Positions 25,952-36,395 of a stretch of 64,000 nt of DNA are shown one piece after another. The notes beneath the pieces are model-generated. The model searched no databases. It worked only from the letters and a program-made list of their open reading frames with translations, and was not told the origin of the DNA. A program made the translations under genes and the position numbers. The number at the start of each line of letters is the position of its first letter. Positions within the stretch are counted from its first letter, which is position 1. The DNA lies in NCBI GenBank assembly GCA_017547285.1, contig JAFYQB010000117.1, positions 1 to 64,000 of the forward strand. Reading direction: 5' to 3'. Source of the stretch: Clostridia bacterium. Lineage in GTDB: Bacteria; Bacillota; Clostridia; Christensenellales; Aristaeellaceae.

Positions 25952-26833
25952 TTGGAAATTCAATGGTATCCGGGACATATGGCAAAAGCCAAGAGGCTTT
26001 TGAGTGAGCAGTTGGGAAAGGTGGATTTGGTCGTAGAACTTTGCGATGCCCGTCTGCCCCTGTCCAGCCGTAATCCTGCGCTGGACGAGTTGATTCGGCA
26101 TAAACGCCGTGTTTTGCTTGTGTGCAAGGCTGATCTTGCCGAAAATTCCAAGACGCAGCAGTGGCTTGCGTATTTCAAAAAGCAGGGCATCGATGCTATG
26201 GCGTACGATAAAAGTCCGCAGAAAACCAAACAGGCTCGCCAGCTGATAGAATACGCGGCGCGTGATCTTCTGGAACGGAATCAGCGCCGAGGTATCCAGA
26301 AAACGCTGCGCGCAATGGTGGTCGGCGTGCCGAACGTAGGTAAAAGCACGTTTATTAACCGACTGTACGGAGGCACTATTGCTAAAACCGGCGACCGCCC
26401 AGGCGTTACCAAGAGCAATCAGTGGGTGAAGGTGTCGCCTTATCTGGAGGTGCTGGATACGCCCGGTATGCTCTGGCCTAAAATGAATGATCAGCGAGCC
26501 GCTACCAGATTGGCCTATATTGGCACAATCAAGGATGCTGTTTATGATCAGTACGAACTTTGTGCTGTTCTGCTGCGCGATCTGCTTAATCTGATGCCGG
26601 AACAAACGGCAAACCGCTATAAAATCAAAAATACCGAAGCTGAAAAGTATGAACTGCTGGATGAGGTATGCCGGGGACGCGGCTTCCTGATGCGCGGCGG
26701 AGAATATGACTATGACCGTTGCTGCGCTGTTGTGCTGGATGAATTCCGCGAAGGCAAGGTGGGCAAGATCACTCTTGAGGAAGCTCCGAAGCTGGTCGTC
26801 CGGGAGGAAGCGGAAAATGGCAAAACCCTCTGA
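25952..26833 (+). CDS. rbgA: Ribosome biogenesis GTPase RbgA (YlqF)
   Basis: 293 residues. RbgA is needed for late 50S maturation. It is a circularly permuted GTPase: the G4-like CKADL comes before G1 (GVPNVGKSTFINRL) and G3 (DTPGMLWP), as expected. The N-terminus IQWYPGHMAKAKR is the conserved family start. The start codon is TTG at 25952, with GGAAGGGG eight bases upstream; an ATG 48 bases further upstream falls inside the hairpin and gives a non-family extension. The end overlaps rnhB by 17 bases, so the two are coupled as in other Bacillota. Confidence 0.96.
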   Translation: MEIQWYPGHMAKAKRLLSEQLGKVDLVVELCDARLPLSSRNPALDELIRHKRRVLLVCKADLAENSKTQQWLAYFKKQGIDAMAYDKSPQKTKQARQLIEYAARDLLERNQRRGIQKTLRAMVVGVPNVGKSTFINRLYGGTIAKTGDRPGVTKSNQWVKVSPYLEVLDTPGMLWPKMNDQRAATRLAYIGTIKDAVYDQYELCAVLLRDLLNLMPEQTANRYKIKNTEAEKYELLDEVCRGRGFLMRGGEYDYDRCCAVVLDEFREGKVGKITLEEAPKLVVREEAENGKTL

Positions 26834-27458
26834 AAAGCGGCTCGCGCATTTCCGCGATATGGTAGCTTATGATCAGGCAATTTTGGGATTCGGCACTTCG
26901 CTGGCCGGAATGGATGAGGTAGGACGAGGCCCGCTTTTTGGAAATGTAGTAACAGCATGCGTCATCATGCCTGCAGATCCTCTTTATGAATGGATCGATG
27001 ACAGCAAAAAACTGAGCGCCAAAAAGCGCGAGGAAATGTATGAGCGTATTATGGAAACGGCGCTCTATGTTGGAATTGGTCAGGCTACCCCGGAAGAAAT
27101 CGACAAAATGAATATTCTCAATGCAACCAAGCTGGCTATGGAGCGTGCAGCGGAAAAGGCCCCTGCAACCATGTGCATTGTTGATGCAGTCCGGGATCTC
27201 TATCTGCCATTTCCTATTATGCCCGTTATCAAGGGCGATTCCACCAGCTATAACGTGGCAGCTGCCAGTATTGTTGCCAAAGTAACGCGCGACAGGCAGA
27301 TGGCGGAGTACGGGAAACTGTACCCGCAGTATGGCCTGGAACGAAACATGGGGTATGGCACTGCTGAGCATATTGCTGCACTCAAAAAGTATGGCCCTGC
27401 GCCTGAACATCGCCGCTCTTTCATCCGAAATTTTATCCAGGAGGATGTCACTGAATGA
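26817..27458 (+). CDS. rnhB: Ribonuclease HII
   Basis: 213 residues. Removes RNA from RNA-DNA hybrids and starts ribonucleotide excision repair. The catalytic carboxylates are visible in AGMDEVGRGPLFG (D33, E34) and CIVDAVRD, with the GRG motif of type 2 RNases H intact. VIKGDSTSYNVAAASIVAKV and HRRSF match the family. The ATG at 26817 has GGGAGGAAG upstream, inside the rbgA end. The stop forms an ATGA overlap with the next gene. The window also holds an RNase HI (49312-49824), so this organism has both types. Confidence 0.97.
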   Translation: MAKPSEKRLAHFRDMVAYDQAILGFGTSLAGMDEVGRGPLFGNVVTACVIMPADPLYEWIDDSKKLSAKKREEMYERIMETALYVGIGQATPEEIDKMNILNATKLAMERAAEKAPATMCIVDAVRDLYLPFPIMPVIKGDSTSYNVAAASIVAKVTRDRQMAEYGKLYPQYGLERNMGYGTAEHIAALKKYGPAPEHRRSFIRNFIQEDVTE

Positions 27459-30400
27459 AACGAGCCCTTGCCGTTTTCTGTGTGGTTTTCTTGTTGGTTG
27501 GAATGCTGTGCAGTGTTTCACTGGCAGACGATGTCAACCTGATTGCAAACGGCGGCTTTGAAGAACTTACCGATTCCGGTCTGCCTGCTGAATGGTATGC
27601 TACTGCTTACCGGAACCAGACTGGTTATTCGCGTATGGCTGCAACGGAAGAAGCCGCTCATACAGGTCGGTACTCGGCAGTTGTGGAGAACGCCAGTTCA
27701 AACGATGCACGCTTCACCTGTACTGTAAAGGTTGAGCCTGAATCCCTCTATCGTTTGAGTGGGTATGTTCTTGTTGACAGTATGGAGGATACCGGAAACG
27801 GCGCCAACTTTGGCATCGAAGGGATCTATTCATTTTCTGATTGCCTTTTTGAAACCGACGGCGAATGGCAGTATCTGGAGTGGTACGGTGAAACCGGCGA
27901 AAATCAGCACGAAGTGACAATTGGTGTACGTGTTGGCGGTTACAGCGCTGAAAGCACCGGCAAAGCGTATTTTGACGACCTGGTTCTGGAACGGGTAGAT
28001 TCTTTGCCCCAAAACGTGGTTGCTTCATTGTGGTACAATGCAAATACTGGCTTTTCTGCATCTGAAGAAACAGAAGAAACCAATGAAAAGAGCACTGTTC
28101 TTTTTGTCGCCTTGAGCGCCGTGTTCCTTTTGCTGATCTGGATATCCGTTTCTTTGTTTGAAAACAAAGGACAAATCAGCAACACCAGCGCTGTATTTGC
28201 ATTGTTCCTGCTGATTGCGTTGGTATTGCGTGTTGTTCTTGCCGTACAGATCGAAGGCTACGAAGTGGATATCAACTGCTTCACAGCCTGGAGTCTCCGC
28301 ATGGCGCAGCTTGGACCTGCAGGTTTTTATGCGCCGGATTACTTCTGCGATTACCCGCCTGGCGCGATGCTTTTGTTGTGGCCAGTTGGTTTGCTGATGA
28401 ACGCCGTTGGGCTGCATCAAAGTTCAGCAGTTCTTCTGCTGGTCAAACTCCTGCCCATTCTTTGCGATCTCATCGGCAGCTTCTGCCTGTACAGGTATAC
28501 CAGCCGACGCTGGACAAATTCTGCCGCAATAGCTGCGTCCCTGGTTTATCTGTTCAATCCGGCTGTGCTCGTAAACGGTGCTGCATGGGGGCAGATGGAC
28601 AGTATTCTTGCGCTGTTCCTTCTGTGGACAACCCTGCACGCGCTTTGTAAACGGTGGAATGCTGCTATTCCGCTGTTTGTGGTTGCTTCATTGATCAAAC
28701 CACAGGCACTTCTGTTTGCGCCGCTGGGAACTGCTGCGTTTCTGCTCAACCTGATTTCCGTAAAAGAAAAGAAACAGCGCAGTAAGATCATTCGTCAGGC
28801 ATTTACCGGTTTGGGTACGGCTTTGCTTTGTGCAGTAGCCATTATTGCTCCTTTCTCTGTCAAACAGGAAGCGCCGGTTGGCTGGCTGTTTGAGCTGTAT
28901 GCGAAAACATTGGGCTCCTATGAATATGCAACGCTTAACACCGCGAATATTCATTATCTCGCTGGAGCAAACTGGATGCCTCTTACCCAGACGCCGTCTG
29001 CGGTGCTGGTCATTATTTCAACGCTTGCTTTTTTTACTGCGGCTGGAGCCCTGCTTTGGAAAAAAACGCAGGTTTATTTTACCGGGAATACCCGCAAAGC
29101 CAGACTCGCCGCCTGGCTTTTGGGCGGTACTGCGATTTGCTTTGCAGTTCTTTGGTTCTTAAAAGCAGATTACAGTTGGTATGGCTATGTAATGATGGCA
29201 TTTGCGTATGCGATTGCTTTGATTTGCATGTTCTTTGATGCCAATCCCGATACGCTGCCTTACTGGATGAGCCTTTCGCTTATTGGAATTTATGTATTGG
29301 GGATCAAGGTACATGAACGTTACCTGTTTCCTGCGCTTATCCTGCTTCTGATGTGTTATGTTAGTACGCAGGATAAACGTTTGCTCGGAATTTTTGCCGG
29401 TTTCAGCGTGACCACTTTTCTCAATACGGCAATCGTTCTTGATAATTCCATCCTTTTTGGTGCAGCTCAGGGGCACCTGAACATAGATACCCTTTTGCTC
29501 AATCGACTCTTATGTATTGGCAACATCGCGCTGTATGGCTGCGCTTGTTTTGTCGGAATCAACGGACTTCGCGCAAGCAAATCATTCTGTAAACCAGCCA
29601 CTGAAGGGTATACGACAAACCGTGCACCGGCTTCCTATCGTCAAATGCTTCTGAATCCCAAAGACGCCCGTTTGCATTTATCTCTGCGTGATTATCTGAT
29701 CATGGGAATTACCATGATTGCATATGGCGTTCTGGCTTTTTCCAATTTGGGCAGTATGATTGCGCCTCAGACGGCATGGGTGTCTACATCAAAGGACGAA
29801 AGCATTGTACTTGAACTGGAAAATTCAACAACATTCAAAGTTCTGTATTATGCAGGCGTAAGCTACAATGATTTTGCCATCGCAGTCAGCGAAGACGGTG
29901 AAAACTGGTCTGAAGCCTATCCTTGTGAAATGAGAGAAGGGCTTTGCTATCGCTGGAACTACGCTTTGAACGCATCTGAAGCGAACGGCAAAGTAACCTA
30001 TCCCTCCAGCAATCCTGGAAACGTTCTGTGGCTCAAAGGCAAATATCTTCGTGTAGATGCTTGCGAGGCTGGGTTGAATCTGTGGGAGCTCGTTATACGC
30101 GACGAGATGGGAAACAAGCTGCCTGTTAAGCTGGCAGCGCATAACAATGCGAAGTCTGAACTTCTTTATGAGGCAAAACCGGCTGCGCACCTGATTGACG
30201 AGCAGGATTCCTGCCTCGGCGAACCCGGATGGTATAACGGAACATATTTCGATGAAATCTATCATGCACGTACGGCGTACGAGCATCTTCACAGACAGGC
30301 TCCGTATGAAACAACGCATCCGCCGCTCGGCAAACTATTGATGTCTGTCGGTATTGCTCTCTTCGGCATGACGCCTTTTGGCTGGCGCTTTGCCGGCACG

Positions 30401-31561
30401 CTGATCGGAGTTCTGATGCTGCCGGCAATCTATCTTCTCGCCATGCAGCTTACGCATAAACGGAGCGTTGCTTCGGTTGCCATGCTTGCATTGACGTTCG
30501 ATCTGATGCATTTTACGCAGACAAGAATTGCGACAATTGATTCCTTCCCTGTATTTTTTATCCTTCTGACTTACCTGTTTATGATCCGTTATATGCAGAT
30601 GGATTTCTTTGCGGTGAGCGATACAGGCCATGCCCGGCTGATGGACAAGGCCTATCTCAGGACGCTTGTTCCTTTGCTTTGCTGCGGAATCTGTATGGGT
30701 CTCTCAATTGGGTGCAAGTGGATTGGAATCTATTCCGCCGTCGGACTCGCAATTCTCTTCTTCCTGACGGCATACCGTCAGATTCGTGTTTGGAAAACTG
30801 CATGGGAGATGGAGGAGGAAACACCGCGCGTAAAGGCGGCGAGGGAGTTTACCATTCACCGCGTTGCAGTGACATGTGGTTTCTGCGTCATTTTCTTTGT
30901 CGTGATTCCATGTCTGATCTACGCAGCAAGCTACATTCCGTATCTGGCGCCTACCGGTCCTGTTACGATTGAGCGAATCATACAGGCTCAGAAAGGCATG
31001 CTCAGCTATCACAGTACGCCGGGCCTGGGTATGGATCATCCGTTCCAGTCCCCCTGGTGGCAATGGCCCTTCATTCTGAAGCCCATGTGGTTTGCGCAGG
31101 ACACGTTTGAGCCCTCGGGTTACGCTTCCACCATTTTGTGTTTTGGCAATCCCTGGGTCTTCTATATTGGCGCGGGCGCAATGATGCTTGTTCTGGTTTG
31201 CTGGATCGGCAGCTTTGTCCGGCTGAAAGACAGAAAACTTATCTTCCGGCATGGAAACGGCGATTTGACCTATGCCATTTTGGCTGTTGCCTTCCTTGCG
31301 CAATACCTGCCGTGGGTGCTGGTTCCGCGCAGTATGTACATGTATCATTATTTTGCGAGCGTTCCTTTTATCATAATCGCCACGGCGGTCATGATGGAGA
31401 AGCAGCTCTCAAGGAATAGACTTGTGTACAGGCTGGGGATTGCTGTCTATATCGCCGGAACGGTGGCTTTCTTTGTCATGTTCTTCCCATACGCTTCCGG
31501 ATATCTGACAAGCATCCGCTGGCTGGATGCAATGAAATGGTTTTCCAAGCTTTACTATTGA
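27455..31561 (+). CDS. Giant two-module GT-C glycosyltransferase with CBM-like and F5/8-like domains
   Basis: 1,368 residues. A signal peptide (1-24) and a beta-rich carbohydrate-binding-like domain (about 28-180, NLIANGGFEEL...YFDDLVLERV) come first. Then follows a GT-C module with about ten membrane helices (220-690); its first loop has EGYEVDINCFTAWS, later YPPGAML and WGQMDSI, like Gpi18/PIG-V-type mannosyltransferases. A discoidin-like domain (about 770-915, AVSEDGENWSEA...LRVDACE) is followed by a second GT-C module of the PMT/GT39 type with FDEIYHARTAYEH and THPPLGKLLM (from about residue 930). Both modules should use polyprenyl-phosphate sugars outside the membrane. ATGA overlap with rnhB. 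Likely adds sugars to wall polymers or proteins. Confidence 0.85.
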   Translation: MKRALAVFCVVFLLVGMLCSVSLADDVNLIANGGFEELTDSGLPAEWYATAYRNQTGYSRMAATEEAAHTGRYSAVVENASSNDARFTCTVKVEPESLYRLSGYVLVDSMEDTGNGANFGIEGIYSFSDCLFETDGEWQYLEWYGETGENQHEVTIGVRVGGYSAESTGKAYFDDLVLERVDSLPQNVVASLWYNANTGFSASEETEETNEKSTVLFVALSAVFLLLIWISVSLFENKGQISNTSAVFALFLLIALVLRVVLAVQIEGYEVDINCFTAWSLRMAQLGPAGFYAPDYFCDYPPGAMLLLWPVGLLMNAVGLHQSSAVLLLVKLLPILCDLIGSFCLYRYTSRRWTNSAAIAASLVYLFNPAVLVNGAAWGQMDSILALFLLWTTLHALCKRWNAAIPLFVVASLIKPQALLFAPLGTAAFLLNLISVKEKKQRSKIIRQAFTGLGTALLCAVAIIAPFSVKQEAPVGWLFELYAKTLGSYEYATLNTANIHYLAGANWMPLTQTPSAVLVIISTLAFFTAAGALLWKKTQVYFTGNTRKARLAAWLLGGTAICFAVLWFLKADYSWYGYVMMAFAYAIALICMFFDANPDTLPYWMSLSLIGIYVLGIKVHERYLFPALILLLMCYVSTQDKRLLGIFAGFSVTTFLNTAIVLDNSILFGAAQGHLNIDTLLLNRLLCIGNIALYGCACFVGINGLRASKSFCKPATEGYTTNRAPASYRQMLLNPKDARLHLSLRDYLIMGITMIAYGVLAFSNLGSMIAPQTAWVSTSKDESIVLELENSTTFKVLYYAGVSYNDFAIAVSEDGENWSEAYPCEMREGLCYRWNYALNASEANGKVTYPSSNPGNVLWLKGKYLRVDACEAGLNLWELVIRDEMGNKLPVKLAAHNNAKSELLYEAKPAAHLIDEQDSCLGEPGWYNGTYFDEIYHARTAYEHLHRQAPYETTHPPLGKLLMSVGIALFGMTPFGWRFAGTLIGVLMLPAIYLLAMQLTHKRSVASVAMLALTFDLMHFTQTRIATIDSFPVFFILLTYLFMIRYMQMDFFAVSDTGHARLMDKAYLRTLVPLLCCGICMGLSIGCKWIGIYSAVGLAILFFLTAYRQIRVWKTAWEMEEETPRVKAAREFTIHRVAVTCGFCVIFFVVIPCLIYAASYIPYLAPTGPVTIERIIQAQKGMLSYHSTPGLGMDHPFQSPWWQWPFILKPMWFAQDTFEPSGYASTILCFGNPWVFYIGAGAMMLVLVCWIGSFVRLKDRKLIFRHGNGDLTYAILAVAFLAQYLPWVLVPRSMYMYHYFASVPFIIIATAVMMEKQLSRNRLVYRLGIAVYIAGTVAFFVMFFPYASGYLTSIRWLDAMKWFSKLYY

Positions 31562-31589
31562 TCCTGGTTACAAAAGGACGGTGATATGC

Positions 31590-33125
31590 GTGCTTGCCAG
31601 AACTTATGCATGTGCGCTCAATGGTGTTTCCGGCATCCCGGTTGAAGTGGAAACATTTGTGTCCCCGCAGGGAATGGTAGCATTTGATATTGTTGGGTTA
31701 CCCAGCGCGGCGGTTAAGGAAAGCCGCGACCGGGTTCGTGCTGCCATTTCTGTTAGCGGTTATCAGTTCCCGTTTGGGCATGTCACCGTCAATCTGGCTC
31801 CTGCTGATATTCGGAAGGAAGGCACCTCGTTCGATCTGGCCATCGCGGTTTCGCTGATTGCTGCAAAACAAAAAGAACTGTTTGGTTCTTTGACAGACAC
31901 GATGCTGCTTGGGGAATTGTCGCTGCAGGGCAAATTGATGCCTGTTCGCGGCGCTCTGAGCATGGCTATCACGGCAGCCGAACACGGAATCAAAAGCATC
32001 ATTTTGCCCAAACAAAATGCCATGGAATGTGAATGTATTGACAACATTCATATTTATCCAGCGGAAACGCTTTCGCAGGTTTGCGATCATTTGACCGGAA
32101 AGGAAGCGCTGCACGAACATCCGCACGCTGCTTTTGAGCAGCTTCAGGCTTCTACCGCCGCCTCCAATGATTTGAAACATGTCAAAGGACAGGGGATTGC
32201 GAGAAAAGCGCTGGAAGTAGCTGCTGCAGGCGGTCACAATATGATGATGGTTGGCATCCCCGGAAGCGGAAAAACAATGCTCGCCCGCTGCCTCCCGGGT
32301 ATTCTGCCTCCTCTTACTTATGAGGAAGCTCTGGAAACAACGCTGATTCACTCTGCTTCGGGCGAGCTTGGCGCCAATCAGCGGCTGATGACGGAACGCC
32401 CTTTCCGTTCACCACATCATAATGTATCCATGCCGGCTATGATCGGTGGCGGAAACCGAGCAAAGCCCGGCGAAGTATCTTTGGCGCACAATGGCGTCCT
32501 GTTTCTGGATGAGCTGCCTGAATTCCAGCGGCAAACGCTGGAAGCGCTGCGTCAACCGCTGGAAGATGGCTTCGTGAATATTACGCGTGTCAACGAACAA
32601 CATCGATATCAGAGCCACTGTATGCTGGTTGCTGGTATGAACCCCTGTCCGTGCGGAAATCTTGGCAGCCGGCTGAAACAATGTACTTGCTCCCCGAATG
32701 AAATCAAGCGGTATCTGGGCAGGATCAGCGGTCCTTTGCTGGATAGAATTGATATTCAGGTTGAAATGGATGCTGTATCTATTGATGAAATTGAAAATTC
32801 ACAGGAGCAGGAAGACAGCCAAACCGTTCGGGAGAGAGTGCTTGCGGCTCGTAAATTGCAGCAGAAACGCTATGCTTCACTTGGTTATTACTGCAACGCA
32901 CAGTTGGATCAGGTTGGAATCGAGCGATTTTGTCAGATGACGCCGGATGCACGTCAACTGCTTCATCAGGCGGTTGAACGATTCCATATTTCAATGCGCA
33001 CCTATGGACGTATTCGCAAAGTGGCGCGTACCATTGCAGATCTGGCAGGACATCAACTGATTGAAGCTGCCGACATCGCTCAAGCCATCCAATTCCGCAA
33101 TGTAGACGGACGTTACTGGAGGTAA
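31590..33125 (+). CDS. YifB/ComM-family Mg-chelatase-like AAA+ ATPase
   Basis: 511 residues. The ChlI-type N-terminal domain (MLARTYACALNGVSGIPVEVE) is followed by an AAA+ core with Walker A GIPGSGKTMLARCLPG, Walker B GVLFLDELPEF, and the Mg-chelatase C-terminal domain. In Gram-negatives ComM is a branch-migration helicase for transformation; next to dprA here, a role in handling incoming DNA is plausible. The GTG at 31590 is preferred to a GTG nine bases earlier because it gives the conserved N-terminus and good spacing to AAAGGA. It ends four bases before dprA. Confidence 0.94.
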   Translation: MLARTYACALNGVSGIPVEVETFVSPQGMVAFDIVGLPSAAVKESRDRVRAAISVSGYQFPFGHVTVNLAPADIRKEGTSFDLAIAVSLIAAKQKELFGSLTDTMLLGELSLQGKLMPVRGALSMAITAAEHGIKSIILPKQNAMECECIDNIHIYPAETLSQVCDHLTGKEALHEHPHAAFEQLQASTAASNDLKHVKGQGIARKALEVAAAGGHNMMMVGIPGSGKTMLARCLPGILPPLTYEEALETTLIHSASGELGANQRLMTERPFRSPHHNVSMPAMIGGGNRAKPGEVSLAHNGVLFLDELPEFQRQTLEALRQPLEDGFVNITRVNEQHRYQSHCMLVAGMNPCPCGNLGSRLKQCTCSPNEIKRYLGRISGPLLDRIDIQVEMDAVSIDEIENSQEQEDSQTVRERVLAARKLQQKRYASLGYYCNAQLDQVGIERFCQMTPDARQLLHQAVERFHISMRTYGRIRKVARTIADLAGHQLIEAADIAQAIQFRNVDGRYWR

Positions 33126-33129
33126 GCGC

Positions 33130-34230
33130 ATGCTTTTGACGGCTGAAAAAAAGTGTTTCTTGTGGCTCTCCAATGCGGAAGTATCTCCTGGACATTTGCA
33201 GAAACTGCTGGAAAACTACCGCTCAGTTGAAGAAATTTGGGAGCAGTTTGACAAAACCAGCGGTCCAGCATTTACGCCTGCTACGCATCAGATTCTGAAA
33301 GCTACGCACACACATTCGGCGATTGACGAACTTATAGAAAAGCTGGAACATAAAAATGTCAATCTGCTTTTTCAAAATGACGCCGATTATCCGGCTTTGT
33401 TGAATAACATACAGGATCCGCCGTATTTGCTGTATTATGCGGGCAGGCTTTCCTGTCTGCAGCTTCCTTCCGTAGCGCTTGTTGGCACGCGGACGCCTAG
33501 CCATTACGGAGCTGAAATGGCTTCTGTCATTGCTCGTGATTTGGCGAATGCAGGAATTTGTGTTATCAGTGGACTGGCACGCGGTATTGATGCAGCAGCT
33601 CATCAGGCCGTACTGGAAGCTGGTGGACATACAATCGGTATTCTTGGAAGCGGCATCAATGTTCCCTATCCGCCGGAGCATCGCAACATGCTCCGAAAAA
33701 TTGCAGGAGGAATTGGACTCATTCTCAGCGAATATCCGTTGAATGCGGCGCCTGTATCTTACCACTTTCCCCATCGCAACCGGCTTATTTCCGGTTTAAG
33801 CATGGGCACTGTATTTATTGAAGGAAAAATCCAAAGCGGGGGAATGCACACGGTTCATTCTGCGCTTATGCAGGGACGAGAGGTTTTTGCAATCCCCGGA
33901 AAGGTTGGCACCACGGGCAGCGAAGGACCTCACGCCATTTTACGCGAGGGTGCCAGAATCATTACGAGCGCTCAGGACCTCCTTGATGATTTAGGTCTTG
34001 CTGAGCATGCCAAAAAAGAGAAAAAATCCAAACGTGTCAAACTGACTTCTACACAGCAAAAAATTGTTTCACAGCTGCGAATTCAGGAACTTACACCTCA
34101 GGAAATTGCGGAGACCGCACAGCTTCCGATGGAAGATGTGATTACCGAACTGGGTACGCTGGAAATCATGGGTGTTGTGGCACGCGAGGCTGGAAATCGT
34201 TTTCATCTGCCGCTTGCGGCGAAGGAATAG
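33130..34230 (+). CDS. dprA: DNA-processing protein DprA
   Basis: 366 residues. Binds incoming single-stranded DNA and loads RecA during transformation. An N-terminal SAM-like region precedes the Rossmann core with ALVGTRTPSHYGAEMA, ISGLARGIDAAAHQAVLEAGG, ILGSGINVPYPPEHRNM, FPHRNRLISGLS and a C-terminal winged-helix domain (TSTQQKIVSQL...EDVITELGTLEIMG). The ribosome binding site GGAGG lies across the yifB stop. It is part of the conserved dprA-topA-trmFO order. No comEA/comEC or pilus genes are in the window, so natural competence is not shown. Confidence 0.97.
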   Translation: MLLTAEKKCFLWLSNAEVSPGHLQKLLENYRSVEEIWEQFDKTSGPAFTPATHQILKATHTHSAIDELIEKLEHKNVNLLFQNDADYPALLNNIQDPPYLLYYAGRLSCLQLPSVALVGTRTPSHYGAEMASVIARDLANAGICVISGLARGIDAAAHQAVLEAGGHTIGILGSGINVPYPPEHRNMLRKIAGGIGLILSEYPLNAAPVSYHFPHRNRLISGLSMGTVFIEGKIQSGGMHTVHSALMQGREVFAIPGKVGTTGSEGPHAILREGARIITSAQDLLDDLGLAEHAKKEKKSKRVKLTSTQQKIVSQLRIQELTPQEIAETAQLPMEDVITELGTLEIMGVVAREAGNRFHLPLAAKE

Positions 34231-34245
34231 AGGAGGAATAGAAGC

Positions 34246-36372
34246 ATGGCAACCACACAGGCTCGCAAACTGGTTATTGTGGAGTCTCCGGCCAAAGCTA
34301 AAACAATTGAAAAATTTTTGGGTAAAGGATATAAGGTGGAGGCTTCTCAGGGCCATGTGAGAGATTTGCCCAAATCTCAGCTTGGCGTAGATGCTGATCA
34401 TGATTTTGAGGTCAAATATATTACCATTCGCGGCAGAGGCGATATCCTTGCACGTATCAAAAAAGAAGCCAAAGCTGCTTCCCGCGTTTATCTCGCAACT
34501 GACCCTGACCGCGAAGGCGAAGCGATTTCCTGGCATTTGGCCAATGCGCTGGATATTGATCCCACCAAGCCCTGCCGCATCGAATTCCACGAAATTACCA
34601 AAAAAGCTGTTAAAGAAGCGCTTGAACATCCACGTCCGATCGATATGGATCGTGTGGATGCTCAGCAGGCACGCCGCGCGCTTGACAGACTGGTCGGCTA
34701 TAAAATCAGTCCGTTGCTTTGGGCCAAGGTTAAGAAAGGCCTTTCCGCCGGCCGCGTACAAAGCGTAGCGACCCGAATGGTGGTTGAACGCGAGCAGGAG
34801 ATCGATGCATTTATTCCCGAAGAATTCTGGGATGTTACAGCAGCTTTCTCTGCCCTGAATGCAAAAGGCAAAAAAATGACCTGTCAGGCGAAGCTTGTTT
34901 CCATCAATGGCGGAAAAGCAGTGATTCAGAATCAGGAGCAGGCTGAAAGTGCGAAAAAGCAGATTTTGAGCGGCAACTTTACCATTCAGACGCTGAAAAC
35001 GGGCGAAAAACTGAAACGTCCCCAGCCTCCGTTTACTACTTCCAGTCTTCAGCAGGAAGCAAGCCGTAAGCTGAACTTTTCAACAGCCAAAACCATGCAG
35101 GTTGTTCAGCAGCTGTATGAAGGCATTGACCTTGGAAAGGCCGGCACGGTAGGTCTTGTTACCTATATCCGTACGGACAGCGTACGCGTTTCCGAAGAAG
35201 CCATCCAATCTGTACGCGCTTTTATCGGTGAGCATTTTGGCAATGAGTATTGTCCAGAAGAACCCAACCAGTACAAAGGACGCAAGAATGCGCAGGATGC
35301 GCACGAAGCCATCCGGCCTACCTATATGAATCAAACGCCGGATAGTGTAAAGCAGTATCTGACCCGTGAGCAGTATAATCTGTATAAGCTGATTTACCAC
35401 CGTTTCCTTGCAAGCCAGATGAAACCGGCTGTATTCCAGACGCTTACAATGGATATTGCCGGAAACGAATGCGTGCTTCGCTATTACGGCGAACACATGC
35501 TGTTCCCGGGCTATCGCGCCGTGTATGTAGAAAGCACGGACGATGAACAGGAAGAGCCGGAAAGTGTGCTTCCTGTTTTTGAAGAAAATGCTGCCGTTGA
35601 GTTTTCAAAAGTGGAAGCCGAGCAGCATTTTACCCAGCCGCCGGCTCGCTACACGGAGGCAAGTCTGGTTCGTACTTTGGAAGAGAAGGGAATCGGTCGT
35701 CCCAGCACCTACGCGCCGACAATCACAACAATTATCACCCGCGGATATGTAAGCCGTGAAAAGAAACGGCTGTATCCCACCGAACTTGGCCGTATGATTA
35801 CGGCCATGATGACGGAATATTTTGGCACCATTGTAGATACGGAATTCACCGCGTCTCTGGAGGATCGTCTGGATACCGTTGAAGAAGGTACAACGCAGTG
35901 GAAAGAAATTCTGCGGGAGTTTTATCCGCCTTTTGCTGAAATGCTGGGAGTCGCAGAGGAACAAATTGAAAAAGTTGAAGTCAAGGACGAAATCAGCGAT
36001 ACGCCCTGTGATAAGTGCGGTTCTATGATGGTCTATAAAATGGGGCGTTTCGGCAAGTTCCTTGCCTGTCCCAATTTCCCCGCTTGCAGAAATGCCAAAC
36101 CGATTCTCCATTATATTGATGCGCCCTGTCCGAAATGCGGGTCTCGTTTGATGGAGAAGAATAGTAAAAAGAATCGTAAGTTCTATGGCTGTGAATGCTA
36201 TCCGGAATGTGATTTTGTCAGCTGGGAAATGCCCATCACCGAAAAATGCCCCAAATGCGGTACCTATATGGTTGAAAAACGCGGCAAGCGCGGCGAAAAA
36301 ATCCATCTCTGTGCAAACGAAACCTGCCGGTATAAAACAACCGCCGAACCCGAACGTACGGAAGAAGAATGA
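34246..36372 (+). CDS. topA: DNA topoisomerase I
   Basis: 708 residues, type IA topoisomerase relaxing negative supercoils. The Toprim domain opens the protein ([19 protein letters not shown]) with [13 protein letters not shown]. The active-site Tyr is Y307 in [12 protein letters not shown]. The C-terminus has three zinc-ribbon units: CDKCG...CPNFPAC, CPKCG...CECYPEC and CPKCG...CANETC. GAGGAGG lies before the ATG. The stop overlaps the region just upstream of trmFO, 23 bases before its start. Confidence 0.98.
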   Translation: MATTQARKLVIVESPAKAKTIEKFLGKGYKVEASQGHVRDLPKSQLGVDADHDFEVKYITIRGRGDILARIKKEAKAASRVYLATDPDREGEAISWHLANALDIDPTKPCRIEFHEITKKAVKEALEHPRPIDMDRVDAQQARRALDRLVGYKISPLLWAKVKKGLSAGRVQSVATRMVVEREQEIDAFIPEEFWDVTAAFSALNAKGKKMTCQAKLVSINGGKAVIQNQEQAESAKKQILSGNFTIQTLKTGEKLKRPQPPFTTSSLQQEASRKLNFSTAKTMQVVQQLYEGIDLGKAGTVGLVTYIRTDSVRVSEEAIQSVRAFIGEHFGNEYCPEEPNQYKGRKNAQDAHEAIRPTYMNQTPDSVKQYLTREQYNLYKLIYHRFLASQMKPAVFQTLTMDIAGNECVLRYYGEHMLFPGYRAVYVESTDDEQEEPESVLPVFEENAAVEFSKVEAEQHFTQPPARYTEASLVRTLEEKGIGRPSTYAPTITTIITRGYVSREKKRLYPTELGRMITAMMTEYFGTIVDTEFTASLEDRLDTVEEGTTQWKEILREFYPPFAEMLGVAEEQIEKVEVKDEISDTPCDKCGSMMVYKMGRFGKFLACPNFPACRNAKPILHYIDAPCPKCGSRLMEKNSKKNRKFYGCECYPECDFVSWEMPITEKCPKCGTYMVEKRGKRGEKIHLCANETCRYKTTAEPERTEEE

Positions 36373-36395
36373 CCTTCAAGAGGAGGAGTGAAAAA

